A stretch of DNA of 64,000 nt from Ferrimonas marina (GTDB lineage: Bacteria > Pseudomonadota > Gammaproteobacteria > Enterobacterales > Shewanellaceae). The notes beneath the pieces were generated by a model. That model was not told the origin of the DNA. It made no database searches and saw nothing but the letters and a program-made list of their open reading frames with translations. The stretch is taken from NCBI RefSeq assembly GCF_900129905.1, contig NZ_FQXG01000004.1, positions 186,001-250,000 of the forward strand, read 5' to 3'. The translations under genes were made by a program, and so were the position numbers. This document shows, in pieces, positions 43,139 to 52,186 of this stretch (position 1 is the stretch's first letter; each line of letters opens with the position of its first letter).

Positions 43139-43798
43139 ATGTCTCAAGATGCGTTGAAGAAAGCCGCCGGCTGGGCTGCCCTCGATTATGTCGAGAAGGG
43201 CAGCATCGTCGGTGTTGGCACCGGCAGCACCGTCAACCACTTTATCGATGCCCTCGGTACCATGGCCAGCCAGATTAAGGGCGCGGTCTCCAGCTCGGAA
43301 GCCTCCACCGAACGCCTCAAGGCACTGGGGATCGAGGTGTTTGATCTCAACAGCGTCTCCGAGCTGTCGGTCTACGTGGATGGTGCCGACGAGATCAACC
43401 ATAAGATGGAGATGATCAAAGGCGGTGGTGCCGCCCTGACCCGGGAGAAGATCGTCGCCTCCGTGGCCAAGAAGTTCATCTGCATCGCCGATGGCAGCAA
43501 GCTGGTAGATACCCTGGGTGAGTTCCCCCTGCCCATCGAAGTGATCCCCATGGCCCGCTCTGCCGTGGCCCGTCAGATCGTTAACATGGGCGGCGACCCG
43601 GTCTACCGGGAAGGCTGTGTCACCGATAACGGCTGCCAGATCCTCGATGTCTACAGCTGGAAGATCGCCGACGCCAAGGCGCTGGAGCAGCAGCTCAACA
43701 ACCTGGTGGGGGTGGTCACCAACGGCCTGTTTGCTCACCGCGGGGCCGACGTGCTATTGCTAGGCCATGCTGATGGCGTAAAGACCATCACCGGCTGA
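43139..43798 (+). CDS. rpiA: Ribose-5-phosphate isomerase A
   Basis: A 219-residue enzyme of the pentose phosphate pathway. Motifs: [58 protein letters not shown] and [21 protein letters not shown] 43139 (MSQDALKK) matches E. coli RpiA (MTQDELKK) and follows AGGAG; the frame open from 43004 is not coding. Confidence 0.97.
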   Translation: MSQDALKKAAGWAALDYVEKGSIVGVGTGSTVNHFIDALGTMASQIKGAVSSSEASTERLKALGIEVFDLNSVSELSVYVDGADEINHKMEMIKGGGAALTREKIVASVAKKFICIADGSKLVDTLGEFPLPIEVIPMARSAVARQIVNMGGDPVYREGCVTDNGCQILDVYSWKIADAKALEQQLNNLVGVVTNGLFAHRGADVLLLGHADGVKTITG

Positions 43799-43903
43799 TC
43801 ACAGCCAGGCCGCCGTTGGCGGCAAAAAAGGATACCAGGGCGAAGTGATCCACCACTTCGCCCTGTTCGTTTGAGCCTCAAACATCACGGACGGAATCAC
43901 AAC

Positions 43904-44443
43904 ATGCCCAAGTTTACTCCCCTCATCGCCCTTGCCCTGACTGCTGTCAGCAGCCACGCCCTGGCCCAGTGTCCTGCCTGGCTCGACACCGAGAAACGGA
44001 TGCTGCACGACAAGGAGATGGTTGACCTGTGCAGCCTGACCGACGGCAAGCCGGTGCTGATCGTCAACACCGCCAGCCACTGTGGCTTTACCCCGCAGTT
44101 CAAAGAGCTGGAGGCACTGCATCAGCAATACGGCCCGGAAGGGCTGGTGGTGATTGGCTTCCCCTCTGACGACTTCTTCCAGGAAGCTGATGACGAAGCG
44201 GAAACCGCCGAGGTTTGCTACAAGAACTACGGCGTCACCTTCACCATGGTGACCCCGGTGTCGGTAAGAGGCTCCGATGCCGATCCCATCTTTGCTGAGC
44301 TGGCCCGCCAGGGCGGCGCGCCGAAATGGAACTTCTACAAGTACCTGGTGGATGCCGATGGGCAACTGGTGGACTACTGGTCACCGCGCACCGCCCCCAG
44401 TGACAGTGATATCACCGACGCAGTGCAAACCGTGTTGAAGTGA
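43904..44443 (+). CDS. Exported glutathione-peroxidase-family protein
   Basis: A 179-residue thiol peroxidase with signal peptide MPKFTPLIALALTAVSSHALAQ, so it acts in the periplasm. The active-site Cys60 is in NTASHCGFTPQFKELEAL (no selenocysteine). WNFYKYLVDADGQLV holds the family Trp. The usual FPCNQF motif reads FPSDDF, so the catalytic Gln position is Asp; variants with FPSNDF exist in proteobacteria. It probably uses thioredoxin-like electron donors. ATG 43904 is chosen from the signal peptide. Confidence 0.9.
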   Translation: MPKFTPLIALALTAVSSHALAQCPAWLDTEKRMLHDKEMVDLCSLTDGKPVLIVNTASHCGFTPQFKELEALHQQYGPEGLVVIGFPSDDFFQEADDEAETAEVCYKNYGVTFTMVTPVSVRGSDADPIFAELARQGGAPKWNFYKYLVDADGQLVDYWSPRTAPSDSDITDAVQTVLK

Positions 44444-44456
44444 TGACCCAACCCAG

Positions 44457-44492
44457 GGCAAGGGCGACCATTTGGTCGCCCTTGCTTTTTCT
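44457..44492 (+). terminator. Terminator after the glutathione-peroxidase gene
   Basis: CAAGGGCGACCA/TGGTCGCCCTTG hairpin (44459-44484) followed by CTTTTTCT. Confidence 0.88.
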
Positions 44493-44518
44493 GTTGTGCT
44501 TGATTAGTTTTAAACCAG

Positions 44519-44536
44519 ACCGACTAATCAGTCGGT
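44519..44536. promoter_or_regulatory. Palindromic operator, probably for the TetR regulator
   Basis: ACCGACT-AATC-AGTCGGT is a perfect inverted repeat 20 bases before the aldehyde dehydrogenase ATG. TetR proteins typically bind such GACCGAC/GTCGGTC sites. The adjacent operon encodes a TetR regulator, so autoregulation is inferred. Confidence 0.7.
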
Positions 44537-44555
44537 TTTGGTCAGGAGCCCAGTA

Positions 44556-46022
44556 ATGAGTAATGCAGAGAGCCAAGCAGAAAGCCAAGTAAGCACCCAG
44601 GACAACGTTCTTTCCCTTGATAGCCACCAGGACCTCAGCGCTCTGCTGCAGCGGCAACGGACCGCCTATCAAGCGGCTCCCTATCCCACGTTAGACCAGC
44701 GAATTAATCACCTTGATCGGCTCCATCAAGGGCTGGTGAAGCATCAACAGGCGTTGCTCGATGCCCTCTCTGAGGACTTTGGCCATCGCAGCGGCTTTGA
44801 CTCGCAGATCTCCGATCTGCTGCCCTGCCTGAACCAGATCCACTACCACAAGAAGCACCTTAAGCGCTGGATGAAGCCGGTACGCCGCTCGCCGGGCTTG
44901 CTGCTCTCCCCGGCCAAGGTCACGGTGCACTACCAACCCCTGGGTGTGGTGGGTATCGTCGTGCCCTGGAACTTCCCGGTATTCCTGGCGATTGGCCCGC
45001 TGATCACCGCGTTGGCTGCAGGCAACCGGGCGATGATCAAGCTCAGCGAATTCACCCCCAACACCAACCGGGTCCTCACCCAGCTGCTGTCGGAGCAGTT
45101 CGAGTCAGACCAGGTGGTCACTATCGAGGGCGAGGCCGACCGCGCCGCCGCGTTCAGCGCCCTGCCCTTCGACCACCTGTTCTTCACCGGCTCCACCGCG
45201 GTGGGCCGTCACGTCATGCGCGCCGCCGCCGACAACCTCACCCCGGTCACCCTGGAGCTGGGCGGTAAATCCCCCACCTTTATTGGCCCTGACATCGACA
45301 TCAAGGACGCGGTGCAGCGGCTGATCTGGGGCAAGTGTCTCAACGCGGGTCAGATCTGCGTCGCCCCGGACTACGTGCTGGTACCCAAGGAGAAGATCGA
45401 CGAGTTTGCCCAGGCCTACCAGGCAGCCTTTAACAAGCTTTACCCCAAGGGACTGGCCAGCGACGACTACAGCTCGGTGGTCAACCCTGCCCAGTACCAG
45501 CGTCTACAGAGGGTATTGCAGGACGCCGAGGAAAAAGGGGCTCGCACTGTCCCGGTGGCCGAGCCGGCTTGCGATGATGAACAACACCGGATGGTCTCTC
45601 ACCTGCTGCTGGATGTGGACGACAGCATGACGGTGATGCAGGAGGAGATCTTTGGACCGCTGCTGCCTCTGGTGCCCTACAACAGCGTGGATGAGGCGAT
45701 TCAGTACATTCAAGACCGTCCCCGCCCGCTGGCACTCTACCTGATGAGCCACGACAGTGAGCTACAACAACGGGTCATCGCCGAAACCCACGCCGGCGGT
45801 GTCGCTCTCAACGAGACAGTGATGCAGGTGGCGGCAGACGATGCCCCCTTTGGCGGCATCGGTCCTTCTGGCATGGGCCACTACCATGGCCACGAGGGCT
45901 TCCTGACCCTTTCCAAGGCCAAGACAGTGCTGCAGCGCGGTAAGTTCTATCCCAGTGCCTTTATCCAACCTCCCTATGGCGGCTGGATCCACCGCCTGCT
46001 GACCAAGCTGTTCCTGCGATGA
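44556..46022 (+). CDS. Aldehyde dehydrogenase, coniferyl-aldehyde dehydrogenase type
   Basis: A 488-residue NAD(P)-dependent aldehyde dehydrogenase of the ALDH3-like branch. Motifs: HYQPLGVVGIVVPWNFPVFL, FTGSTAVGRHVM, VTLELGGKSPTFI (catalytic Glu) and NAGQICVAPDYVLVP (catalytic Cys). FGGIGPSGMGHYHG and the SKAKTVLQRG tail follow. Close relatives oxidise coniferyl aldehyde or long aldehydes; the true substrate is unknown. ATG 44556 follows CAGGAG. The stop overlaps the TetR gene (ATGA). Confidence 0.92.
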   Translation: MSNAESQAESQVSTQDNVLSLDSHQDLSALLQRQRTAYQAAPYPTLDQRINHLDRLHQGLVKHQQALLDALSEDFGHRSGFDSQISDLLPCLNQIHYHKKHLKRWMKPVRRSPGLLLSPAKVTVHYQPLGVVGIVVPWNFPVFLAIGPLITALAAGNRAMIKLSEFTPNTNRVLTQLLSEQFESDQVVTIEGEADRAAAFSALPFDHLFFTGSTAVGRHVMRAAADNLTPVTLELGGKSPTFIGPDIDIKDAVQRLIWGKCLNAGQICVAPDYVLVPKEKIDEFAQAYQAAFNKLYPKGLASDDYSSVVNPAQYQRLQRVLQDAEEKGARTVPVAEPACDDEQHRMVSHLLLDVDDSMTVMQEEIFGPLLPLVPYNSVDEAIQYIQDRPRPLALYLMSHDSELQQRVIAETHAGGVALNETVMQVAADDAPFGGIGPSGMGHYHGHEGFLTLSKAKTVLQRGKFYPSAFIQPPYGGWIHRLLTKLFLR

Positions 46023-46582
46023 GCAAGCGTCAGTTACTGCTGGATGCCGCCCTCGACTGCTTTGTCGAACAGGGCATCGACGCCACCGCCACCGCCCGCA
46101 TCGCCAAACGCGCGGGGGTGGCCAACGGCACCCTGTTTCATCACTTTCCCACCAAACAGGATCTGGTTAACGCCCTCTATGCCGAGGTGAAGCAGAGAAT
46201 GTCGCAGCAGTTGCAGGAGGGTTTGGCCAGCGACACAGCGCCACTGCAGCAGCGGGCTCGTATACTCTGGTTCAATGCCCTGGATTGGTTGATGGCTCAC
46301 CCCAAGGGCCTGCGCTTTGTTCTTCAGGTTCGTCAGCACCCGGGGCAAGGTCAGCGCCTGGAGCAGCTCGAGGCCTGGTTTCCTATCCTGGTAGAGCTGA
46401 TTGAACAGGGCCAACACAGCGGGGCACTGGCACCGGTGCCCCGCGATCTGGCCCTGGCGCTGTGTGAAAACCACCTACTGGGCTGTGCCCAGTTCTTCCA
46501 GGAGCAGCCGGACAAGGCCCAGCAGCCCGAATACCGTAACGCCAGCTTCAACACCCTTTGGCATCTGCTAGAGCACAGTTAA
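46019..46582 (+). CDS. TetR family transcriptional regulator
   Basis: A 187-residue repressor. The N-terminal HTH is clear (LLLDAALDCFVEQGIDATATARIAKRAGVANGTLFHHFPTKQDLVNAL); the C-terminal ligand domain is all-helical. Co-transcribed with the aldehyde dehydrogenase through a four-base overlap, and probably binds the palindrome at 44519-44536. The inducer is likely an aldehyde or related compound (inference). Confidence 0.93.
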   Translation: MSKRQLLLDAALDCFVEQGIDATATARIAKRAGVANGTLFHHFPTKQDLVNALYAEVKQRMSQQLQEGLASDTAPLQQRARILWFNALDWLMAHPKGLRFVLQVRQHPGQGQRLEQLEAWFPILVELIEQGQHSGALAPVPRDLALALCENHLLGCAQFFQEQPDKAQQPEYRNASFNTLWHLLEHS

Positions 46583-46599
46583 TCGCTGGCTTTTCAATA

Positions 46600-46636
46600 T
46601 GAAGGCCGAGAAGGACTAGTTCTTTCCGGCCTTTTT
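46600..46636 (+). terminator. Terminator after the TetR gene
   Basis: AAGGCCG...CGGCCTT hairpin (46602-46632) with further inner pairing, followed by TTTTTT. Confidence 0.8.
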
Positions 46637-46956
46637 TCCTGACTCTCCAATGCCCTGGGGTGAGACTGAACAGCCAACCGGCCTGCCCCAACCTCCCGTC
46701 GAGAACCAGGCCCCAGCTCCCAGAGGCCGCGCAGCCATGGGACTGACAGGCCAAGGCTCGGCACAAGGTACCAGAGCCGCTCGGAACTCCCCTTGCCTTT
46801 AGGTACTAGAATCCGCCCTCTTGGTAACCGACCCAAATATCGGCCATTTGAGTCATCCAACCTACTGTTTTCAAATCCTAAAATATCCTCAAGCTCAAAG
46901 TGGCATGTAGCCCAAGCGGCCATGACTCCCATAAACGGATTTTCGAGGAACGAAGG
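46637..46956. other. Intergenic region before the first secreted paralogue
   Basis: 320 bases without a convincing gene. I looked for the riboswitch strings found at 29501 and did not find them. It presumably carries the promoter of the 46957 gene; none could be placed. Confidence 0.3.
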
Positions 46957-48552
46957 ATGAAACACATTAACCAGCGCTTGGCGACGTTGATGGTCGCAGG
47001 GATCTGTTCCCTGTCTGCCCACGCCGGCTATGAACCTACCGATTACGACAAGGTGAACCAGTACTTCTACGGCTACCAGAACGAGTTTGACAATGGCGGT
47101 GGCAAATGGGGCATCATCGATGATCTTGACCTGTGGGAACTTAAGGAAGCCAAAGAGGCCGGAGCCGATCTGCCGGACCACCTCAAGTCTCTCTACGTTG
47201 ATGAGACCTGCTGGATGGATGGTGACACCGAAAAGTGCAACCAGAAGCTGCTGTTTGATGTGCAGTGGACAGGTAAGACCCTCAAGCGCCTTGTGAATGC
47301 CATGTATGGCGACGGCACCTGGGAGGACGCCAAGGGCGATAAGGATGCCCGCAAGGCATTGCGCCAGGCTGTTCGTGAAACCTGTGACGCCCGTCTGGAG
47401 ATTGGCTATGCCCGTACCTATGGTATTGATGGCGAAGGCTATGCCGCCGAGCTGGACACCGATCTGAACGCCCGAGGCAGCGACAGTGGCTGCAGTGCTC
47501 TGAAGCGTAACCTGGACGGCGCCGAGGCCGCCACAGTGCGGATGCGCACCTTCATCCCCACTATCCCCGGGGCCAAGTACAGCCTTTACGTGAAATACCA
47601 GAAGCGTGATTACAACTACGAGCGTACCGGCGCGCCGAGTGAAGAGAAGGCCTACCGTGACCTGTTCGTCAAGGTGCAGGGCAAAGAGACCTTCGAAAGC
47701 GAAGAGCGCCTCGATCCCTTCCGCTTCCCGCTGCCGGATGCCGATGGCCTGATCGACGGCGAGATGCCGGCACTGGAGCAGGGCTTCGTCAAGCAGCGTA
47801 TCAACTTTGTTGCCGATCGCTACTTTACTGCCATCACCCTCAAGGACACCGGTTATCCGGACAGCTTCGGCATCCTGATCCGCGGCCTGCACGTCTCTCG
47901 CATGATGGATGGCCCGAACCAGGAAGAGTGCCTGGCCGGCTACCCCTACAAAGGAGGCGCCCAGAAGAAGTGCCTGCTCAACACCGACCCTGAGATCGAT
48001 TTCGATGCCTGTGATCTGAGCAACGGCGACTTTACCCATAAGAAGCTGGGCAAGCTTGCGCCGGTAAACGCCCGCCTGGACGAAGCCAACCTGTTCGCCG
48101 GCCCCGGCGCCGACCAGCCCAACATCAACTTCTATTCCCTGGGTCAGGGCGGTAAGGCCAACCTGCGCCTCGGTACCTTCATCAGCGAGGAGCAGTTCCT
48201 CAAAGGCAGCTGCCCGGTCTATGGAAAAACCCTAAGCCTGTCTGAGGTCACCTGGAACAACAAAGACTTCGCCGGCTACCCGGAGAAAGGGATCGTCAAG
48301 GCCAAGCTGCAATGCCAAGGCGACGAGGGTAAGGAAACCCAGTGGGTCACCTTGAGCGGCGATGCCAACCCAGGCTTTGTCTCCACCGGTGAGCAGATCG
48401 CTTACCCGTTTGGTGCGGAGTACATGGGCTGCCGCCTGGCCTCCATCCACTTCACCGATAAAACCCACAAGCTCAAGGGGCAGTTTGCTAACCCCGGCAG
48501 CGATGGCCTGGACATCAACGGCCTGAGCCTGACCGAGACCCCGATGCCCTGA
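46957..48552 (+). CDS. Secreted protein of unknown family, tandem paralogue 1
   Basis: A 531-residue protein with signal peptide MKHINQRLATLMVAGICSLSAHA. ATG 46957 follows GAGGAACGAAGG. It is homologous along its whole length to the next gene: QYFYGYQNEF, WGIIDDLDLWEL, LLFDVQWTGKTLKRL, CDARLEIGYARTY, AAELDTDLNARGSD, ATVRMRTFIPTIPGAKYSL, VKYQKRDYNYERTGAPSEEK, GYPDSFGILIRGLHV, NFYSLGQGGKANLRLG, and a C-terminal GSDGLDINGLSLTETP. Many Cys pairs and acidic stretches suggest an extracellular, perhaps Ca-stabilised protein. I do not recognise the family. Confidence 0.85.
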   Translation: MKHINQRLATLMVAGICSLSAHAGYEPTDYDKVNQYFYGYQNEFDNGGGKWGIIDDLDLWELKEAKEAGADLPDHLKSLYVDETCWMDGDTEKCNQKLLFDVQWTGKTLKRLVNAMYGDGTWEDAKGDKDARKALRQAVRETCDARLEIGYARTYGIDGEGYAAELDTDLNARGSDSGCSALKRNLDGAEAATVRMRTFIPTIPGAKYSLYVKYQKRDYNYERTGAPSEEKAYRDLFVKVQGKETFESEERLDPFRFPLPDADGLIDGEMPALEQGFVKQRINFVADRYFTAITLKDTGYPDSFGILIRGLHVSRMMDGPNQEECLAGYPYKGGAQKKCLLNTDPEIDFDACDLSNGDFTHKKLGKLAPVNARLDEANLFAGPGADQPNINFYSLGQGGKANLRLGTFISEEQFLKGSCPVYGKTLSLSEVTWNNKDFAGYPEKGIVKAKLQCQGDEGKETQWVTLSGDANPGFVSTGEQIAYPFGAEYMGCRLASIHFTDKTHKLKGQFANPGSDGLDINGLSLTETPMP

Positions 48553-48583
48553 GAGCAAAGACCAGAGCACAACCATCCCTTAC

Positions 48584-48612
48584 ACGCCCCGGCCATCGCC
48601 GGGGCGTTCTCT
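48584..48612 (+). terminator. Terminator after paralogue 1
   Basis: ACGCCCCGGC/GCCGGGGCGT hairpin with CATC loop (48584-48607), followed by TCTCTTTT. Confidence 0.8.
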
Positions 48613-48982
48613 TTTCGCCAGGACTTTTGTGCAAGAACTAGCCCGAAACCAACCAAAACCGACTGACATTCACCACCTGGGCAACCCAAAAGCCCAGCCT
48701 GGCGAAATATTGTAGTGAATATGCTCGGCTAACCCACTCTTTTTACGAATGAATCCGCAGCCTTCCAATACCTCTACTGGCGCCATAGCTTTAAAGCATC
48801 CCTCTATACGGTGCTAAAGCTCTCTTAAAACAGCAAAAAAACCGCCCATTCGAGCTATGCCGCGGCTGCCATCCCCCCACTATGCTTGCGGTGACCCGCG
48901 CCCACCTGCCGCTGGATGCACACCAAACACCCAAGGACGGGCGTCGAAAAGGAGCTTTGACTCAACATCACCAAAGGACGCA
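48613..48982. other. Intergenic region between the secreted paralogues
   Basis: 370 bases with no convincing gene or recognised RNA element. The first half is AT-richer than its surroundings and may hold the promoter of the second paralogue, which is separated from the first by a terminator. Confidence 0.3.
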
Positions 48983-50719
48983 ATGATGACAACGCTAAGA
49001 CGCACGCTGTGCACTGCACTGATCTGCAGCGCATTCGTTGCCCCATCGCTCACTGCCGCCGAGCGCGTGGGCACCCAATACTTCTATGGCTATCAAGGCG
49101 AATTTCAAAATGGCAGTTGGGGCATCATCGATGACCTGGACCTGCGCATGCTTCGCATGTACGAAGAGGATGTCGATAATGGTGACCTCGGAGATGGCGG
49201 GCTGCTAACGGCGGCCCAAGAGGCCGCGGTAGAGTCGCACCTGGACGAGCTATTGCAGGACAGTAGCATGCTGCCGGATAAACTGAAGTCACTCTACGTC
49301 GCAGGTGACGACGATGGCGAGCTAACCGCTGACAAGCGCATCCTGTTCGATGTGCAGTGGACCCGCAAGACCGCACGGCGTTTGGCCCAGTACTTCCAGG
49401 GTCTGGATGACTCCGAATGGAAAGCGCTGCCTAAATCCGATAAGAAGATGTACCTGCGCGACGCTCGCGACCGCTGTGACGCTCGCCTGGAGATCGGTCA
49501 CGCCTTCGATACCTACAAGATCCGTAACCCCAACAACGCTAATGCCCCCGCTGCTGGCTTTGCCGCTGAGTTGGACACCGACCTGGATGCCGGCGGCACC
49601 GATCCTGGCTGCCCCTCCCGTGGCGATCTTAAAGGGGCAGGCTTAGGCAGTGAAGCGGCCACCGTTCGCATCCGCACCTTTATCCCCACAGTGCCCGGTC
49701 GAAAGTACGCGCTGGCGGTGAAGTACCAGAAACGCGATTACAACTTCGAGAAGCAGGGGGCTCCCAGCGAAGAGAAGGCGTTCCGCGACCTGGTGGTGAA
49801 GGTTCGCGGCCTGGATTACTTTGGTGACACCGACGGCATTGATCCCTACCACTTCCCGCTGCCCATGGCCTATCAGGACGATGGTGGCGAAATCAAAGCA
49901 GTGATCCCCACCGAAGGAGGGGGCACCAAGCTGGTCAAGCTGGAAGAGGGTTTCGTTAAGACTTGGAACACCTTCGTGGCGGATCGCCACTACACCCCCA
50001 TCACCCTAAGGGACAACGGTTACCCCGACAGCTTTGGGATCCTGATCCGCGGCCTGCACGTGGAAGAAAAGGAAGCGGGCCCGAACGAGGAGATCTGCGA
50101 GGACTTTAAGCACAACAAGCGAGCTTACAAGAAATGTCTGCTGGGAGATCCCCAGGATGTGGGCGATCTGGATGCCTGTGATCTGGCCAATGGTCAGATC
50201 AGCTACAAGGTCGGTACCAAGGGAGCGGCCCCGGATGCCAATCGGCAAGACGTCGCCAACCTGACTAACATGGCTGGCAACACCCCCAACACCGTCAACT
50301 TCCTCTCCCTGGGCCAGGGCGGCAGCGTTAAGGTACGACTTGGCGATGAGATCATGCAGGGCATGTTCCTCAAGGGCAGCTGTCCGCTGGAAGGCAAGTC
50401 CCTCGCCTTGCAGGAGATCACCTGGGGACCCAGTAAAACCTTTGAGCAATATCCGGAAAAAGGTTTTGCCAAGATCAAACTCAAAGGCTGTCATACCGAG
50501 TCGATGAACGGATGGGGCCCGGTGACCTGGGATCATGTGGGCGGTAACCACATCATCACCAACGACATGCTGACGCAAACCTTCGGTTCCGATTACGCCG
50601 GCTGCCGATTGGTGGCGGTACAGATTAAGGACCGCACCCATAAGCTCAAGGGGGACGACAAAAACCCCGGCAGCGATGGCATCGACATCAACAGCCTGAA
50701 ACTGGTGGAGACCCCATAG
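48983..50719 (+). CDS. Secreted protein of unknown family, tandem paralogue 2
   Basis: A 578-residue protein with signal peptide (TLRRTLCTALICSAFVAPSLTAA). ATG 48983 follows AAGGA. It parallels the preceding gene (QYFYGYQGEF, WGIIDDLDLRML, ILFDVQWTRKTARRL, CDARLEIGHAF, AAELDTDLDAGGTD, VKYQKRDYNFEKQGAPSEEK, GYPDSFGILIRGLHV, CDLANGQISYKVG, NFLSLGQGGSVKVRLG). It is longer through an acidic insert after residue 40 and near the middle. Function unknown. Its own promoter is likely, because a terminator separates the two genes. Confidence 0.85.
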   Translation: MMTTLRRTLCTALICSAFVAPSLTAAERVGTQYFYGYQGEFQNGSWGIIDDLDLRMLRMYEEDVDNGDLGDGGLLTAAQEAAVESHLDELLQDSSMLPDKLKSLYVAGDDDGELTADKRILFDVQWTRKTARRLAQYFQGLDDSEWKALPKSDKKMYLRDARDRCDARLEIGHAFDTYKIRNPNNANAPAAGFAAELDTDLDAGGTDPGCPSRGDLKGAGLGSEAATVRIRTFIPTVPGRKYALAVKYQKRDYNFEKQGAPSEEKAFRDLVVKVRGLDYFGDTDGIDPYHFPLPMAYQDDGGEIKAVIPTEGGGTKLVKLEEGFVKTWNTFVADRHYTPITLRDNGYPDSFGILIRGLHVEEKEAGPNEEICEDFKHNKRAYKKCLLGDPQDVGDLDACDLANGQISYKVGTKGAAPDANRQDVANLTNMAGNTPNTVNFLSLGQGGSVKVRLGDEIMQGMFLKGSCPLEGKSLALQEITWGPSKTFEQYPEKGFAKIKLKGCHTESMNGWGPVTWDHVGGNHIITNDMLTQTFGSDYAGCRLVAVQIKDRTHKLKGDDKNPGSDGIDINSLKLVETP

Positions 50720-50734
50720 CCCTAATCGGTAATC

Positions 50735-50762
50735 CAGCCCCGGTTCGCCGGGGCTTCTTTCT
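50735..50762 (+). terminator. Terminator after paralogue 2
   Basis: AGCCCCGG/CCGGGGCT hairpin with TTCG loop (50736-50755), followed by TCTTTCTTTC. Confidence 0.8.
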
Positions 50763-50895
50763 TTCTGATCACTGCCTTGGCTCTCATAGCCAACGCCTAT
50801 CCTGAGATACCCAATCCCGATACCCCACCGCCTCCCGCTTGCCTCTCCATTCAGGTATCCTGTTGGGCTATCTATGGATTTAGGAGTCGACGTCG

Positions 50896-52125
50896 ATGAG
50901 CCAGCTGTCTCTGCACAAGGACAAGATCAAGGTACTGTTGTTGGAAGGGGTGCACCCCCGTGCGGTGGAGGTGTTTACCAATGCCGGTTATACCAATGTG
51001 GAGGTCCTTACCGGCTCGCTGTCCCAGGACGCCCTGGCGGAAAAGCTCAAGGACGTGCACTTCGTTGGCATTCGCTCCCGCACCCAGCTGACCGAAGCGG
51101 TGCTGGCCCAGGCGGAAAAACTGGCCGCCATCGGCTGCTTCTGCATCGGCACCAACCAGGTGGACCTCAAGGTCACCGAGATGGCCGGGATCCCGGTGTT
51201 CAACGCCCCCTTCTCCAACACCCGCTCGGTAGCGGAGCTGGTGCTGGGGGAGATCCTGCTGCTGCTGCGCGGTATCCCGGAGAAGAACGCCCTTGCCCAC
51301 CGTGGTGTCTGGAAAAAGTCGGCCAGTCAGAGCTTTGAAGCCCGCGGCAAGGTGCTGGGGATCATCGGTTACGGCCATATCGGCACCCAGTTGGGGGTGC
51401 TGGCGGAAGGGCTGGGGATGAAGGTGGTGTTCTACGACATCGAGAACAAGCTGCCGCTGGGTAATGCCAACCAATTGCCCAGCCTGGATACCCTGCTGAA
51501 AAGCGCCGACGTGGTCAGCCTGCATGTGCCGGAAACCCCACAAACCAAGAACATGCTCAGCGGCCCCCAGCTCTCCGCCATGCGCGAGGGCAGCATCCTG
51601 ATCAACGCCTCTCGCGGCACCGTGGTGGACATCGACGCTCTGTGCCAGGTGCTGCAGTCCGGTCGCATTGCCGGTGCCGCCATCGACGTGTTCCCGGTGG
51701 AGCCCAAGTCCAACAAGGAGGAGTTCTTCAGCCCACTGCGCGAGTTCGATAACGTGCTGTTGACCCCTCACGTGGGCGGCTCCACCCAGGAGGCTCAGGA
51801 GAACATCGGCCTGGAGGTGGCCTCCAAGCTGGTGAAGTACTCCGACAACGGCTCGACCCTGTCGGCGGTCAACTTCCCCGAGGTGTCCCTGCCGGAGCAC
51901 ACCGGCAGCTCCCGCCTGCTGCACATCCACCGCAACGTACCCGGCGTGCTGAACCAGATCAACCAGGCGTTTGCCGCCAAGGGGATCAACATCAGCGGCC
52001 AGTACCTGCAAACCACCGCCAATATCGGTTACGTGGTGATGGACGTGGAAACCCACCACGCGGTGGAGGCGCTGGCAGAGATGAAGCAGATCCCCGGCAC
52101 CATCCGCGCCCGCCTGCTCAACTGA
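50896..52125 (+). CDS. serA: D-3-phosphoglycerate dehydrogenase
   Basis: A 409-residue NAD-dependent enzyme, first step of serine synthesis (E. coli SerA 410). Motifs: KIKVLLLEGVHPRAVEVF, FVGIRSRTQLT, IGCFCIGTNQVDL, Rossmann GKVLGIIGYGHIGTQLG, INASRGTVVDIDAL, LTPHVGGSTQEAQENIG with the catalytic His, and a C-terminal ACT domain (VPGVLNQINQAFAAKGINIS) for serine feedback. A TTTAGGAG site precedes the ATG. Confidence 0.97.
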   Translation: MSQLSLHKDKIKVLLLEGVHPRAVEVFTNAGYTNVEVLTGSLSQDALAEKLKDVHFVGIRSRTQLTEAVLAQAEKLAAIGCFCIGTNQVDLKVTEMAGIPVFNAPFSNTRSVAELVLGEILLLLRGIPEKNALAHRGVWKKSASQSFEARGKVLGIIGYGHIGTQLGVLAEGLGMKVVFYDIENKLPLGNANQLPSLDTLLKSADVVSLHVPETPQTKNMLSGPQLSAMREGSILINASRGTVVDIDALCQVLQSGRIAGAAIDVFPVEPKSNKEEFFSPLREFDNVLLTPHVGGSTQEAQENIGLEVASKLVKYSDNGSTLSAVNFPEVSLPEHTGSSRLLHIHRNVPGVLNQINQAFAAKGINISGQYLQTTANIGYVVMDVETHHAVEALAEMKQIPGTIRARLLN

Positions 52126-52140
52126 GTCGATTCCAGCCAA

Positions 52141-52170
52141 CAAAAAGGGACCCTTGCGGTCCCTTTTTTT
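52141..52170. terminator. Bidirectional terminator after serA
   Basis: AAAAAGGGACC/GGTCCCTTTTTTT hairpin (52142-52168) between convergent serA and the LuxR-type gene. Confidence 0.9.
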
Positions 52171-52186
52171 GCATAGCTAGCTTTGG

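Noticed and set aside
46637-48982. GEMM-like riboswitches before the two secreted paralogues
   Set aside because: I looked for the GGCAAACC and GACGCAAAGC strings in both gaps and did not find them.
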